Source: Deltaproteobacteria bacterium
Lineage (GTDB): Bacteria > Myxococcota_A > UBA9042 > DTJE01
DNA: 64,000 bases
Assembly (NCBI GenBank): GCA_029547805.1
Contig: JAKPOP010000018.1
Location: 47,420 to 111,419 of the forward strand
Reading direction: 5' to 3'
This document shows positions 15,692-24,195 of this stretch, in pieces (positions within the stretch are counted from its first letter, which is position 1; each line of letters starts with the position of its first letter). A model generated the notes under the pieces. That model saw only the letters and a program-made list of their open reading frames with translations. It had not been told where the DNA came from and searched no databases. The position numbers were made by a program, and so were the translations under genes.

Positions 15692-16147
15692 ATGGAACGT
15701 CCTTCGAAGAACGACGACCGAACCGGTGTCGGGTCCTCCGGTCGTCGGGCCTTCCTGGGCGGCGCGGTGGTCTGGGCCGCCTCGGCAGTGGCGGCCGGGG
15801 CCATCGGCGCCATGGTCACGGCCTTCCGGGCCCTGGGGCGCCGGGGGACATCCGCCTGGGAGACCGACGGAGCAGGGCTCGACGGGGTGATCGGGGCCGA
15901 GCGCCTGGGACCGGGAGTCCTGCTGCGCAGCACCGCCGAGGGACCCAGGGCCTGGTCCCTTCGCTGTCCCCACCTGGGATGCACGGTGATTCGGACCGCC
16001 GACGGATTCCGGTGTCCCTGTCATGGGAGTCGCTTCGACGACCAGGGGAACCGCCTGGAGGGACCGGCCCCGGAAGGGCTGGCGCCCCTGCCCGTTCAGC
16101 GGGTGGGGACCCGATGGCGGGTCCGGACCCGGGAGGGAGGGGCATGA
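15692..16147 (+). CDS. Rieske [2Fe-2S] protein
   Basis: A 151-residue membrane-anchored Rieske protein. It has an N-terminal anchor with a twin-arginine-like GRRAFLGGAVVW, then the cluster-binding motifs CPHLGC and CPCHGSRFD (two Cys, two His), and the following GNRLEGPAPEGLAPLPV segment. It takes electrons from quinol through the adjacent cytochrome b. The start is ATG 15692 after a weak GGGGAGAACG site. It forms an operon with the next two genes, linked by ATGA overlaps. Confidence 0.92.
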   Translation: MERPSKNDDRTGVGSSGRRAFLGGAVVWAASAVAAGAIGAMVTAFRALGRRGTSAWETDGAGLDGVIGAERLGPGVLLRSTAEGPRAWSLRCPHLGCTVIRTADGFRCPCHGSRFDDQGNRLEGPAPEGLAPLPVQRVGTRWRVRTREGGA

Positions 16148-17007
16148 GCGGTTCCCGCCTGGGAGGCGTCGGGGCGTGGATCCAGGGGGCCTGGGGCCGG
16201 GGAGCCCTGGCCTTTCTATGGATGGCGGTCCTGTCGGGCGTGGCCCTGGCCCCCTTCTGGCGCGGGGGGCAGGCCCGGGAGAGCCTGGAACTGCTCGACG
16301 GAGGACTTCCCTGGGGATGGTGGATCCGAGGGCTCCACGTCTGGTCCGCGGAGGGGGCCCTGGTCTGCACCCTGCTGCACTCCCTGGACATCGTCGCCCG
16401 ACGGGGGGAGGGACGGATCCCGCCAGGGGCCTGGACCCGATCGGTGTTGTTGCTTCCGGCGATGGTCGCGGCAATGGCCAGCGGCTTCCTCATGCGAGGT
16501 GACGCATCGGCACGGGCGGCCCGGGAGGTCCTTCGGGGGGTGCTGGCGACGATCCCGGCCCTCGGGGAGTTCCTCGCCACGATGCTGCTGGGCACGGACG
16601 GGGACCTGACCGTGGTGGGACTGCAACACGCCGGTCTCTGGACCCTGGTCCTCGTGGTGGTCACCCCCGAACACGCCCGCCGGACCTGGTCCGACGGGTC
16701 TGCACTGGCCTTCGCCCTGTGCCTCTCGGCGGCGCTGGCGGGGCTGTCTTCCCGCCCCCTGGATGGGCTCCCGGTCGATGGCGAGGTCCTCCGGGGCCCC
16801 TGGGTCCTCTGGGGGCTCCAGGGCCTCCTGGGCCGCCTTCCTGCCTGGACGGGCTGGGCCTTGCCGATCCTGGGGGTCGGGGGGCTGGCCCTGCTGCCCC
16901 GAGTGCGCCGTCCCTGGGCGCGGAGGGGCCTGCTGCTGGCCCTGGGGCTGCTGGTGCTGGCCTGGATCGCCGGGAGTCTGGAGGTCGTCGGGGACGGCAC
17001 GCCATGA
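16144..17007 (+). CDS. Short cytochrome b-type membrane subunit
   Basis: A 287-residue polytopic protein with about seven helices. Candidate heme-ligand histidines lie in two helices in the cytochrome b pattern: LHVWSAEGALVCTLLHSLDIV and LQHAGLWTLVLVVVTPEHARR. It is divergent and lacks the PEWY motif seen in the full-length cytochrome b at 26882, so it is more like a b6/NarI-type quinol module. Its context (Rieske upstream, multiheme cytochrome downstream, both coupled) implies a quinol:cytochrome c oxidoreductase-like complex. Confidence 0.75.
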   Translation: MSGSRLGGVGAWIQGAWGRGALAFLWMAVLSGVALAPFWRGGQARESLELLDGGLPWGWWIRGLHVWSAEGALVCTLLHSLDIVARRGEGRIPPGAWTRSVLLLPAMVAAMASGFLMRGDASARAAREVLRGVLATIPALGEFLATMLLGTDGDLTVVGLQHAGLWTLVLVVVTPEHARRTWSDGSALAFALCLSAALAGLSSRPLDGLPVDGEVLRGPWVLWGLQGLLGRLPAWTGWALPILGVGGLALLPRVRRPWARRGLLLALGLLVLAWIAGSLEVVGDGTP

Positions 17008-18674
17008 GGCATCCTGCCTGGAAGGTCCTGGCCCTGTCGGGCCTCCTGGCGGCCCTGGTCGTGGCGGGGGTCCGGGAGTCCCGGCGGAGGTCCCTGGTGG
17101 ACCCTGGAGCCCTGGTCCGGGAGTCCTGCCTGGCCTGTCATCGTCAACCGGAGGAGTCGCCGGGAGGTGCCCATTCTCCCGAGGTGGCGGGCTGCGCCTC
17201 CTGCCATCTGGGGGATCCCGGGGCCTTCGACGCGGGGCGGGCCCATCGGGGGATGGAGCGGGAACCGGGGGCCCTGGAGACCGTGGACCGGACCTGCGGT
17301 CGGCCCGGTTGCCACCCGGATCCGGTGCGGCGCGTCCGGACGGGTCTCATGGCCTCGGCCCGGGGCATCGTGGCCGTGGATCGCTTCGCCCTGGGGCTCC
17401 AGGACTCGCCGGACGGGAGTGTCTCGATGGCGGAGGTCCTCGTCCGGGAGCCGGGGGACGCGGCGGATCGGCACCTGCGGCGCCTGTGCGGTGGCTGCCA
17501 CCTGGGCACCCGCAAGGCGAATCGGGACGACGCGGTGACGGGCGTCGGGAGCGGCTGCGGGGCCTGCCACGCCGACTCCCGGCCGCCCGGGTGGCGGGGC
17601 CCCCACGGACCGGTCGATGCAACGGTTCCGGATCGGCGGTGCCTGGGGTGCCATTCCCGGAGCGCCCGCATCAGCCTTTCCTACGCCGGGGTTGCCGAGG
17701 TGCGCCCCGGGGACCCCGCGGCGGACGGGACGACCTTCGATGGGCGGCCGTCCCGTCGGATGCCCCCGGACCGGCATCACGAGGCGGGCATGGGCTGCAC
17801 CGACTGCCACACCCACCGGGACCTCATGGGGGATGGAGTGCCCTGGCTGCACCAGGAGGAGGCCGTCGAGGTCGCCTGTACCGACTGCCACCCGGCCCCG
17901 GGAGAGGATCCCCGGGAGACGATCTGGGCCCTGGTCCAGGACCCGGAGGTGTCCGGAATCCTGCGGCGCCGCGACCAGGAACGGCCGCCCGGGGAGCCCG
18001 TGCGGCTGGCCCGGGGCGGCACGCCGCTGTGGAACCTCCGGCCGTCCTGGGCCCTGCCGTCGGGCCGACGGGCCTCCACGGCCTGGACCCTGCTGCGGAA
18101 GGCCGACGGGGCACCCCTTCCCCTGCGGCCCACGCCCGAGGACCCGACCCATCGCCGTCATCGGTCCGTGGCGTGCCAGGCCTGCCACGCCGCGTGGGTC
18201 CCCTGGTGCGCCGATTGCCACACGGTGGCCCAGGGGGAGGGGTCGCAGTGGGACTTCGGGACGGGGGCCGTCCGTTCGGGGCGCATCGCCGAATCGGCCC
18301 GTCGATTCGACGCCCGACCGTTGGCCCTGGCGGTCCGATGGGGCCGCGTCGTCCCTGCGGCCCCGGGCATGGAGATGGAGGTCGATCTCTCCGCCTTCGG
18401 GGGACCCGTGGCCCGTCCTCGTCTGCTGGCCTCCTTCGACCCCCACACCACGGGCCGCCGGGCCCGCCCCTGCGGGGACTGTCACCCGTCGCACCCCTCC
18501 CTGGGCAATGGGCTCGTTCTGGATGAATCCTTCCGGGGCACCCGTCTGGGCCTGGGGCCCCTGGATTCCCGGACCCGAGCGCGCCTCGCCGCCGTGGGGC
18601 GCTGTCTTCCCTGTCACCCGGCCGGGGGCGTCGTGGCTGGGGGAGGGCTTGACACCAGGAGCGGGACAGAGTAA
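17004..18674 (+). CDS. Multiheme cytochrome c with 11 CxxCH and one Cx4CH heme sites
   Basis: A 556-residue protein with an N-terminal signal or anchor (residues about 8-23). Twelve heme-attachment sites can be counted: CLACH, CASCH, CGRPGCH, CGGCH, CGACH, CLGCH, CTDCH twice, CQACH, CADCH, CGDCH and CLPCH. The third has four residues between the cysteines (CX4CH), a variant known from tetraheme cytochrome c3. Many additional histidines could act as distal ligands. It probably carries electrons from the Rieske/cytochrome b pair into the periplasm. The tRNA-Leu promoter lies inside its last codons. Confidence 0.9.
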   Translation: MRHPAWKVLALSGLLAALVVAGVRESRRRSLVDPGALVRESCLACHRQPEESPGGAHSPEVAGCASCHLGDPGAFDAGRAHRGMEREPGALETVDRTCGRPGCHPDPVRRVRTGLMASARGIVAVDRFALGLQDSPDGSVSMAEVLVREPGDAADRHLRRLCGGCHLGTRKANRDDAVTGVGSGCGACHADSRPPGWRGPHGPVDATVPDRRCLGCHSRSARISLSYAGVAEVRPGDPAADGTTFDGRPSRRMPPDRHHEAGMGCTDCHTHRDLMGDGVPWLHQEEAVEVACTDCHPAPGEDPRETIWALVQDPEVSGILRRRDQERPPGEPVRLARGGTPLWNLRPSWALPSGRRASTAWTLLRKADGAPLPLRPTPEDPTHRRHRSVACQACHAAWVPWCADCHTVAQGEGSQWDFGTGAVRSGRIAESARRFDARPLALAVRWGRVVPAAPGMEMEVDLSAFGGPVARPRLLASFDPHTTGRRARPCGDCHPSHPSLGNGLVLDESFRGTRLGLGPLDSRTRARLAAVGRCLPCHPAGGVVAGGGLDTRSGTE

Positions 18675-18677
18675 AGT
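18649..18677 (+). promoter_or_regulatory. Sigma70 promoter of tRNA-Leu
   Basis: TTGACA (18649-18654), a 17-base spacer and TAAAGT (18672-18677), with the tRNA starting 18 bases downstream. It overlaps the stop codon of the multiheme cytochrome gene. Confidence 0.7.
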
Positions 18678-18695
18678 CCTTCCTGCCTTGGGCGC

Positions 18696-18779
18696 GCGAA
18701 AGTGGCGGAATTGGCAGACGCGCTAGATTCAGGTTCTAGTAGGCGCAAGCCTGTGGGGGTTCAAGTCCCCCCTTTCGCA
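18696..18779 (+). tRNA. tRNA-Leu, anticodon CAG
   Basis: The acceptor stem GCGAAAG (18696-18702) pairs with CTTTCGC (18772-18778), with discriminator A at 18779 and no encoded CCA. The anticodon stem CTAGA/TCTAG encloses loop TTCAGGT with CAG at 18730-18732. A long variable arm (TAGGCGCAAGCCTG) and a T arm with GGTTCAAGTCC are present. CAG reads CTG, the dominant leucine codon in this GC-rich DNA. Confidence 0.96.
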
Positions 18780-19130
18780 CTGCTCCTCTTCTCCCTCCTG
18801 TGGTACGGCTGCCAGTTCGAGGTGGAGAAACTCCAGGGGGAGAGCCTCTATCACCTGGGCCAGGCCATCGAGATCCTGCAACAGAACGCCGGGAACACCG
18901 ATGCCGCGGTGGCCGCCCTGGACCGGTACCTGGTGGACCACCGGGAGCGGATGCTCGAGGTGAAGGCCCTGGGGGTCCGGGTCCTGCAGCGGATGTCCCC
19001 GGCGGAGCGGGAGGCCTTTCAGACCCGGGCCCTGGAGCAGACCCGGCCACTTCGGGAGAAGGCCGAGACGCTGGCCCGGACCTTCAGCGACCCTCCGAAG
19101 GTACTCCGCCTCCTCCAGGAATTTCTCTGA
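18753..19130 (+). CDS. Small lipoprotein whose reading frame emerges from tRNA-Leu
   Basis: The frame runs without interruption out of the tRNA gene. Directly after the tRNA's last base it encodes a hydrophobic stretch and lipobox (LLLFSLLWYGC), then about 105 residues of charged, mainly helical sequence (ESLYHLGQAIEILQQNAG, RYLVDHRERMLEVKALG). There is no ATG. The in-frame GTG at 18753 lies inside the tRNA, and CTG at 18780 would leave too short a signal peptide. The start is therefore uncertain, but codon usage after 18780 is that of a real gene. The repeated helix pairs could be TPR-like. The function is not recognised. Confidence 0.6.
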   Translation: MGVQVPPFALLLFSLLWYGCQFEVEKLQGESLYHLGQAIEILQQNAGNTDAAVAALDRYLVDHRERMLEVKALGVRVLQRMSPAEREAFQTRALEQTRPLREKAETLARTFSDPPKVLRLLQEFL

Positions 19131-19345
19131 TCACCGTCTTCGATTCGCTGCATTCGTGCCGTCTTCCAGGACACCGACCGGCCGCGTTCGCGGATCGGGA
19201 GGCGGCGGCCTGGGGCGCCGGTCCGGCGTTCCTCCCGGCGTGGACCCGCAGCCCGGCGCGCCCGATGGGCCTCTTGCAACCAGTTCGGGACCGATTCGTT
19301 GCCATGGTGTAATATCCGCACCCATCTGACGCCGGGGACCGGGGC

Positions 19346-20590
19346 GTGTTCGGCGGATGGTTCCGAAAGGCCTTGCGGATCCTGCTCCTGCTGGGCTTCC
19401 TCGCTCCGGCCCGCCAGTCGCTGGCCTGGACCCTGGAACTGGGTCCTGACGTCCGCCTGGGAATCACGGCCTATCTCCAGGCCCGGGCCCGCTTCGCCGA
19501 AGGGGAGGCCCCCGACGGCCGTTCCTGGAGCAAGGACTTCTACCTGCGGCGCGTCCGGCTGATCCTGACCGGGGACCTGTCCCGCCATCTCTCCTTCGTG
19601 GTGCATACGGAGCAGGCGGACTTTGGCAAAGGGGGGCGATGGGATGTCGCCTTCTTTCTCAGCGATGCCTTTGGAACGCTTCGGGTTCGAGAGGAGTTCC
19701 AGATCGATGTGGGGAGGATGCTCACGCCACCCGGGCGCCAGCACTTCGGCAGTTCCTCCCGGCTCCACGGGATGGACTTTCAGAGCCCCGTGATTCGCTG
19801 GGCGCCAGGGTCCCAGCACAACGGTCGGGCGACCGGGGTCCAGGTCCGAGGGGACGTGCTGGGCGGGCGACTGGGCTATCGGGTCGGTGTCTTCCGGGGG
19901 GCCTCCTCGAGGCCCCTCCAGCAGGACGCGACCGGGCAGGCGGTGTCGGATCGAGACGGCAGGCCGGTGCTGGTGGCGAATCCCTCCTCCTGGCCCCGGG
20001 TGGCGGGCTACCTCCGGTATTCCCCGGTAGGGGTCGAGAAGGGGTTCTATTCCGTGGGACTGCACTTTGCGGACCAGCCCATCGTGAGTCTGGGTGCCGG
20101 GTTCGATGTCCAGCCTCGGGGCGCGATGAATCGTCCCGCGGTGCTGGGCCCTGACGGACAGGTCGCCGTGCCCGGGAGCCTCGGAACTGCCTGGGCCGTT
20201 GCGGCGGACCTCTTCGCGGACATCCCCGTGGGTGCGGCACGGGACCAGGAGTTCGTGGGGCTCCTGCTGGTCTCCTGGTACGACCACGGAAGGGAACTGG
20301 CCTGGGATGCCGGCGGGGCGGCCCGGACCGTCCCGGCGCGGACCTCGGGCCTGGGCATTGCCGGGGAGTTCGGCTGGCGGTGGCGCTTCCTGGAGCCGGT
20401 CGTTTCCCTGGACTGGGTTCGGGGGCGGCAGCGGGGGACGGACACGCTGGCCCTGCGGCCAGGGTTCAACTTCTGGATCCGCAAGCACGCGGCCAACGTG
20501 AAGGTGGAGGTCGAGGTCCGCCGGGACGGGGACCTGCGAAGGGCGCCGTGGCGAAAGCGGGTGGAGTTGCAGGTCCAGCTGATCTTCTAG
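19346..20590 (+). CDS. Outer-membrane porin, phosphate-selective (OprO/OprP)-like
   Basis: A 414-residue protein with an N-terminal signal peptide (about 1-27) followed by alternating beta-strand sequence and a C-terminal aromatic residue (QLIF end), typical of outer-membrane barrels. The segment FYLRRVRLILTGDLSRHLSFVVHTEQADFG resembles the FxxRRARLxxxGxxxxxxxFxxxxD pattern of OprO/P-type porins (given here in part). Substrate is not determinable. The start is GTG 19346. The preceding 215-base gap contains TAATAT at 19310 as a possible -10 but no convincing -35. Confidence 0.8.
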   Translation: MFGGWFRKALRILLLLGFLAPARQSLAWTLELGPDVRLGITAYLQARARFAEGEAPDGRSWSKDFYLRRVRLILTGDLSRHLSFVVHTEQADFGKGGRWDVAFFLSDAFGTLRVREEFQIDVGRMLTPPGRQHFGSSSRLHGMDFQSPVIRWAPGSQHNGRATGVQVRGDVLGGRLGYRVGVFRGASSRPLQQDATGQAVSDRDGRPVLVANPSSWPRVAGYLRYSPVGVEKGFYSVGLHFADQPIVSLGAGFDVQPRGAMNRPAVLGPDGQVAVPGSLGTAWAVAADLFADIPVGAARDQEFVGLLLVSWYDHGRELAWDAGGAARTVPARTSGLGIAGEFGWRWRFLEPVVSLDWVRGRQRGTDTLALRPGFNFWIRKHAANVKVEVEVRRDGDLRRAPWRKRVELQVQLIF

Positions 20591-20702
20591 GGGGCGCCGC
20601 CGGAGGCCGGGGTCCGACGACGGCCGATCCGGGTCTCCCGGGTGCCTTCCGACCCAGGCAGCCAGGAGCACGGGACCCGACCCCACGGTCATCAACTCGG
20701 TC

Positions 20703-20730
20703 TTGACAGGAATGGACGCTCGCCTATAAT
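20703..20730 (+). promoter_or_regulatory. Consensus sigma70 promoter for the tRNA-Gln/tRNA-Glu pair
   Basis: Perfect TTGACA (20703-20708) and perfect TATAAT (20725-20730) with a 16-base spacer. tRNA-Gln begins 40 bases downstream. This is the strongest promoter match in the window. Confidence 0.9.
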
Positions 20731-20770
20731 GCAAACCGCTTCGGGCCTCCGGGCCCGCTGCTCTTTCGAT

Positions 20771-20841
20771 TCGGGGATCGTCTAACGGTAGGACCGCAGA
20801 CTCTGGATCTGCTTGTCGGGGTTCGAATCCCTGTCCCCGAG
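20771..20841 (+). tRNA. tRNA-Gln, anticodon CTG
   Basis: Acceptor TCGGGGA (20771-20777) pairs with TCCCCGA (20834-20840); discriminator G, CCA not encoded. The anticodon stem GCAGA/TCTGC encloses loop CTCTGGA with anticodon CTG at 20803-20805. The T loop GGTTCGAATCC is intact. Confidence 0.95.
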
Positions 20842-20876
20842 CTGTTTGAAATCGGTCGGGCGCGGCCAGACGCGCC

Positions 20877-20902
20877 CCCGCCGGGGATGAGATCCCGGCG
20901 GG
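20877..20902 (+). other. Perfect 9-bp hairpin between tRNA-Gln and tRNA-Glu
   Basis: CCCGCCGGG (20877-20885) and CCCGGCGGG (20894-20902) are exact reverse complements with an 8-base loop. There is no T-run, so it is not a standard terminator; it may guide processing of the two-tRNA transcript. Confidence 0.7.
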
Positions 20903-20912
20903 CACGACCCAT

Positions 20913-20987
20913 GGCCCTTTAGTCTATCGGTCAGGACACAAGACTCTCAATCTTGGGAGACGGGTTCGATTCCCGTAAGGGCCACCA
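20913..20987 (+). tRNA. tRNA-Glu, anticodon CTC, with encoded CCA
   Basis: Acceptor GGCCCTT (20913-20919) pairs with AAGGGCC (20977-20983), followed by discriminator A and encoded CCA (20985-20987). The anticodon stem CAAGA/TCTTG encloses loop CTCTCAA with CTC at 20946-20948. The 3' half overlaps the end of mtnA on the opposite strand. Confidence 0.95.
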
Positions 20988-22008
20988 GATCATAGCCCCC
21001 GGCGCCGGGTCGGTGGACGCCGATCTCGGTGATGATCGCCGTGATCAGGGATCCGGGCGTCACGTCGAAGGCCGGGTTCCGGACCCGGACTCCGGCCGGT
21101 GCGATGGGGGTTCCCAACACCTGCGTCACCTCGTCGGACCTGCGCTCTTCGATGGGAATCCCGCTGCCGTCGGGCAGCGCCGGGTCCAGCGTCGAGGTCG
21201 GGGCCGCCACGTAGAAGGGGACCCCGTGGCGGGCCGCCACGACCGCGTGGACGTAGGTGCCGACCTTGTTCGCGGTGTCGCCGTTCCGGGCGATCCGATC
21301 CGCTCCGACCACCACGCAGGTGATCTCGCCTCGACTCATGAGGTACCCGGCGGCATTGTCCGTGATCAGGGTCACGTCGAAGCCGTCCTCCAGGAGTTCC
21401 CAGGCCGTGAGGCGGGCCCCCTGGAGATAGGGCCGGGTCTCGCAGGCCACCACCCGCAGGTGCTTGCCGGACTCCCGGGCCGCCCGGATCACCCCGAGGG
21501 CGGTCCCGTATCCGCCCGTGGCCAGGGCACCGGCATTGCAGTGGGTCAGCACCGTCGCCTCGTCGGGGATCAAGGCGGCGCCGTGGATGCCGATGGCCCG
21601 GTTCCGGTCGATGTCCTCCTGGTGGATGGCGAGGGCCTCTCGAACCAGGACCTCCCGCAGGGCCTCCGGCGTCGCGCCCCGAACCGCTCCGGCGACCTGG
21701 GACATCCGCCGGACCGCCCAGGCGAGGTTCACGGCGGTCGGACGGGCCTGGACGAGCACCCTGGCGGCCCGATCGAGGACCTCGGAGGAGGCATCGGACC
21801 CGGGGAAGAGGGCCAGGGCCATGCCGTAGGCGGCCGCGATCCCGATCGCGGGGGCGCCCCGGACCACCATCTGGCGGATCGCCTCGGCGACCTCGTCGGG
21901 GGTCCGACACGTCACGAACCGGCGATCGAAGGGGAGGAGGCGCTGGTCCAGCAGCACCACGGCGCCGGCGGGGTCCCACCGGACGGCCTGGAACATCGGT
22001 TCAGACAT
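20947..22008 (-). CDS. mtnA: S-methyl-5-thioribose-1-phosphate isomerase
   Basis: Converts methylthioribose-1-phosphate to methylthioribulose-1-phosphate in the methionine salvage pathway. The 353 residues include the family landmarks [24 protein letters not shown], the catalytic cysteine region [15 protein letters not shown] (Cys157) and the catalytic aspartate region [20 protein letters not shown] (Asp237). The start is ATG 22008, seven bases after AAGGAG; the GTG at 22014 is too close to that site. The normal C-terminus ([21 protein letters not shown]) is extended by about 20 residues encoded by the antisense strand of tRNA-Glu, and the stop codon lies across the anticodon. Confidence 0.95.
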   Translation of the reverse strand: MSEPMFQAVRWDPAGAVVLLDQRLLPFDRRFVTCRTPDEVAEAIRQMVVRGAPAIGIAAAYGMALALFPGSDASSEVLDRAARVLVQARPTAVNLAWAVRRMSQVAGAVRGATPEALREVLVREALAIHQEDIDRNRAIGIHGAALIPDEATVLTHCNAGALATGGYGTALGVIRAARESGKHLRVVACETRPYLQGARLTAWELLEDGFDVTLITDNAAGYLMSRGEITCVVVGADRIARNGDTANKVGTYVHAVVAARHGVPFYVAAPTSTLDPALPDGSGIPIEERRSDEVTQVLGTPIAPAGVRVRNPAFDVTPGSLITAIITEIGVHRPGAGGYDLVALTGIEPVSQD

Positions 22009-22261
22009 CGTCACGCTCCTTGCGACGTCGTCGCGTTTCCGCAGGGTGGGCGGCCACGAGGCAGGTCGGCGTCGGGCACCCCTCGGGGTCCAGTTGCCGG
22101 GCCAGGTCCCGGAGGTCCTCGGGGAGGTCGCTGAAGGTCACGCTGCCGTCGGGGTCCAGGAAGAGGTGGACCTCCCGGGGAGGCAGCAGGGCCTCAGTCG
22201 AACCGGGTGATCTTGCGGGTGAGGAGGTTGAGTTCCTCCGGGGAGTATGGGATCTTGCCAT
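22001..22261 (-). CDS. Small hypothetical protein upstream of mtnA; start uncertain
   Basis: An open frame that overlaps the mtnA start by 8 bases. From about 22186 the sequence looks genuinely coding ([19 protein letters not shown], then CPTPTC and a basic RRRRKERDD end). The only ATG (22261) sits 68 bases inside the L,D-transpeptidase gene and would give an unlikely Ser/Pro-rich N-terminus. CTG 22186, five bases after GAGG and just past that gene's stop, is a possible non-canonical start giving 61 residues. The two close cysteines could bind metal. No function recognised. Confidence 0.5.
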   Translation of the reverse strand: MARSHTPRRNSTSSPARSPGSTEALLPPREVHLFLDPDGSVTFSDLPEDLRDLARQLDPEGCPTPTCLVAAHPAETRRRRKERDDV

Positions 22262-24167
22262 CGAAGTAGTCCTTGTCGTACCCGTAGACGTCCGAGTAGA
22301 ACTGCACCCGCCCCTGGTCGTCGACTCCGACGCTGTTGTACTCGATGAAGATCGGCACGGGGGTCTTCAGGGGGACCTCCCGCATCTCGCCCTTGGCCAG
22401 GATGGCCCGGCCCTTGTCCGGGGGGATCCCCGCCCCCTGCTGGAGCAGCAGGTCCATCACCTCGAAGGGGTCCTGGAGGCGGATGCAGCCGTGGCTGAAG
22501 GCCCGAATCTCCCTTCGGAAGAAGGACTTCAGGTTCGTGTCATGCATGAAGATCCCGTAGGGGTTCGGGAAGACGAACTTCACGCGGCCCAGGGCGTTCT
22601 GGTCGCCGGAGTCCTGGTAGACCTCCTCCGTGCCGTCGGGATTCGTCTTCACGACGAAGTTCCGGCGACGGTAGTAGTCCGGTTCCCGGAGCAACTCGTA
22701 GTCCAGTTCCAGTTTGCGGATGCGGCCCGGGACGTACCACCGGGGATTGATGATGATGCGTTCGATGGCCGCCGAGAAGATCTTGGTGCGGTTGATCCGG
22801 CCCTCCATCCGGCTGTCCGGGTCCACGTCCCAGTTGTTGTTGCCGCAGACGATCCGGTGGTGCATCACGCGTCGACCGTCCTGGTACACGGCCATCATGA
22901 ATTCGGGGAGATTGACCCGGACGTAGAGGGGCTCCGCCGGGCGCACCTCGCTCTCCCGCCACCGCTGGAGCCCCAGTTCGATCTGGCGAATCCGCTGGTC
23001 CAGGGGGACGTTCAGGGAGCGGACATGGCGATCCTCCAGGACCCCCGTGGGATCGAAGCCGTGGGATGCCTGATAGGCCTTCACGGCCTCCTCCACCTCC
23101 CCGTCGAAGGACGGTCCCCCGGACCCCTGCGGGAGGTAGCCCTCCCGGGCCAGACGTCCCCGGAGGGTCTCCACCAGCGGCCCGCGGCTTCCCCGCTTCA
23201 GGCTGCCGCCGGCAGGCAGGGAGACGGTCGGGAAGGGACCCTCCCGCGCCATCTCCCGGTAGCGGCGCAGGGCGGCCTGGAGGAGCCCATAGTCCGGATG
23301 GGCCGGGACCAGGCCCTGGAGGGCCTCCCGAGGGTCCCGGGCGAACTGCTCCCAGAAGGCCTGGATGGCCTCTTCGTTCTTCTTCACCGCCTCCTGGTCG
23401 TTCCGGTGGGCCCGGAAGGGGGAGGCCCGGACCCGGAAGCGCATGTCCAGGGCCCAGCGCCAGAGGGCCTGCTGGGCCTCGATCTCGAGGGCGTTGGCCA
23501 GTCGTCCCCGTTCCGCCTCCTGGTCGATCCATCGGCGCTGGGCCTCCAGGGCCTCCCGTCGATGAGGCTCTCCGAGTCCCTTGAGCCGTCCGGCCCGCTC
23601 GAGGCCTTCGACCTCCTCGGCGGTGGGGGGCGCATCGGCCAGCACCAGCCCCTTCAACGCCTGGAAGAATGGCGCCGCCTCCAGTGCCGCCCGGAGGGGT
23701 TCGGCGGTCCGGGACGCCTGACCCAGGCGATCGATCAGGGCCTCCAGGGCCTCGGGGGAGTGGCGATCCGGGAGGGCGTGGTCCGAGGCCCCCCGGAGGG
23801 CCTCCAGGAGGGCATCGAGGTGCCGGGTGGGTCCATCGGCCGACCAGAACATCCCCTGGAACCCCCGGGCCTCCAGGGCCTGGCGGTTCAGGGAACCCAG
23901 GTCCGGGTCCTTTCCGGCGCGTTCGGCCAGGTCCTCCCGGAGGCGCTGCTGGAGGTCGTGACGATGTTGCCACAGGCGAATGGCGGTCTGGAGGGAGGAC
24001 TTCGCCGCCTCGTCCTCCGGGAGGGCCCGGGTCGGTTCCGGGGATTCCTGGGGGACCTCCAATCCCGGTCCGGTGGCCCGGCCCAGGTACTCGGGCCTCG
24101 GGCCCTGGCCTCTGGACCCGCAGGCGATCAGGGCCATCGCCGGGACGATCAGGGCGATTGTTCTCAC
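22194..24167 (-). CDS. L,D-transpeptidase (YcbB/LdtD type) lipoprotein
   Basis: A 657-residue predicted lipoprotein (GTG start, lipobox ALIAC). It has a long helical N-terminal half, a peptidoglycan-binding-1 module (GSRGPLVETLRGRLAREGYL ... FDGEVEEAVKAYQASHG) and a C-terminal YkuD catalytic domain. The active-site motif is SHGCIRLQDP with nucleophile Cys561, preceded by the conserved NPYGIFMHDT histidine segment. Such enzymes make 3-3 peptidoglycan cross-links from disaccharide tetrapeptides, or attach proteins to the wall. GTG 24167 is chosen because AGGGAGGG lies just upstream and the signal peptide starts there. Confidence 0.92.
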   Translation of the reverse strand: MRTIALIVPAMALIACGSRGQGPRPEYLGRATGPGLEVPQESPEPTRALPEDEAAKSSLQTAIRLWQHRHDLQQRLREDLAERAGKDPDLGSLNRQALEARGFQGMFWSADGPTRHLDALLEALRGASDHALPDRHSPEALEALIDRLGQASRTAEPLRAALEAAPFFQALKGLVLADAPPTAEEVEGLERAGRLKGLGEPHRREALEAQRRWIDQEAERGRLANALEIEAQQALWRWALDMRFRVRASPFRAHRNDQEAVKKNEEAIQAFWEQFARDPREALQGLVPAHPDYGLLQAALRRYREMAREGPFPTVSLPAGGSLKRGSRGPLVETLRGRLAREGYLPQGSGGPSFDGEVEEAVKAYQASHGFDPTGVLEDRHVRSLNVPLDQRIRQIELGLQRWRESEVRPAEPLYVRVNLPEFMMAVYQDGRRVMHHRIVCGNNNWDVDPDSRMEGRINRTKIFSAAIERIIINPRWYVPGRIRKLELDYELLREPDYYRRRNFVVKTNPDGTEEVYQDSGDQNALGRVKFVFPNPYGIFMHDTNLKSFFRREIRAFSHGCIRLQDPFEVMDLLLQQGAGIPPDKGRAILAKGEMREVPLKTPVPIFIEYNSVGVDDQGRVQFYSDVYGYDKDYFDGKIPYSPEELNLLTRKITRFD

Positions 24168-24195
24168 CGGTTCCCTCCCTCGGAACCCCGGGGCG

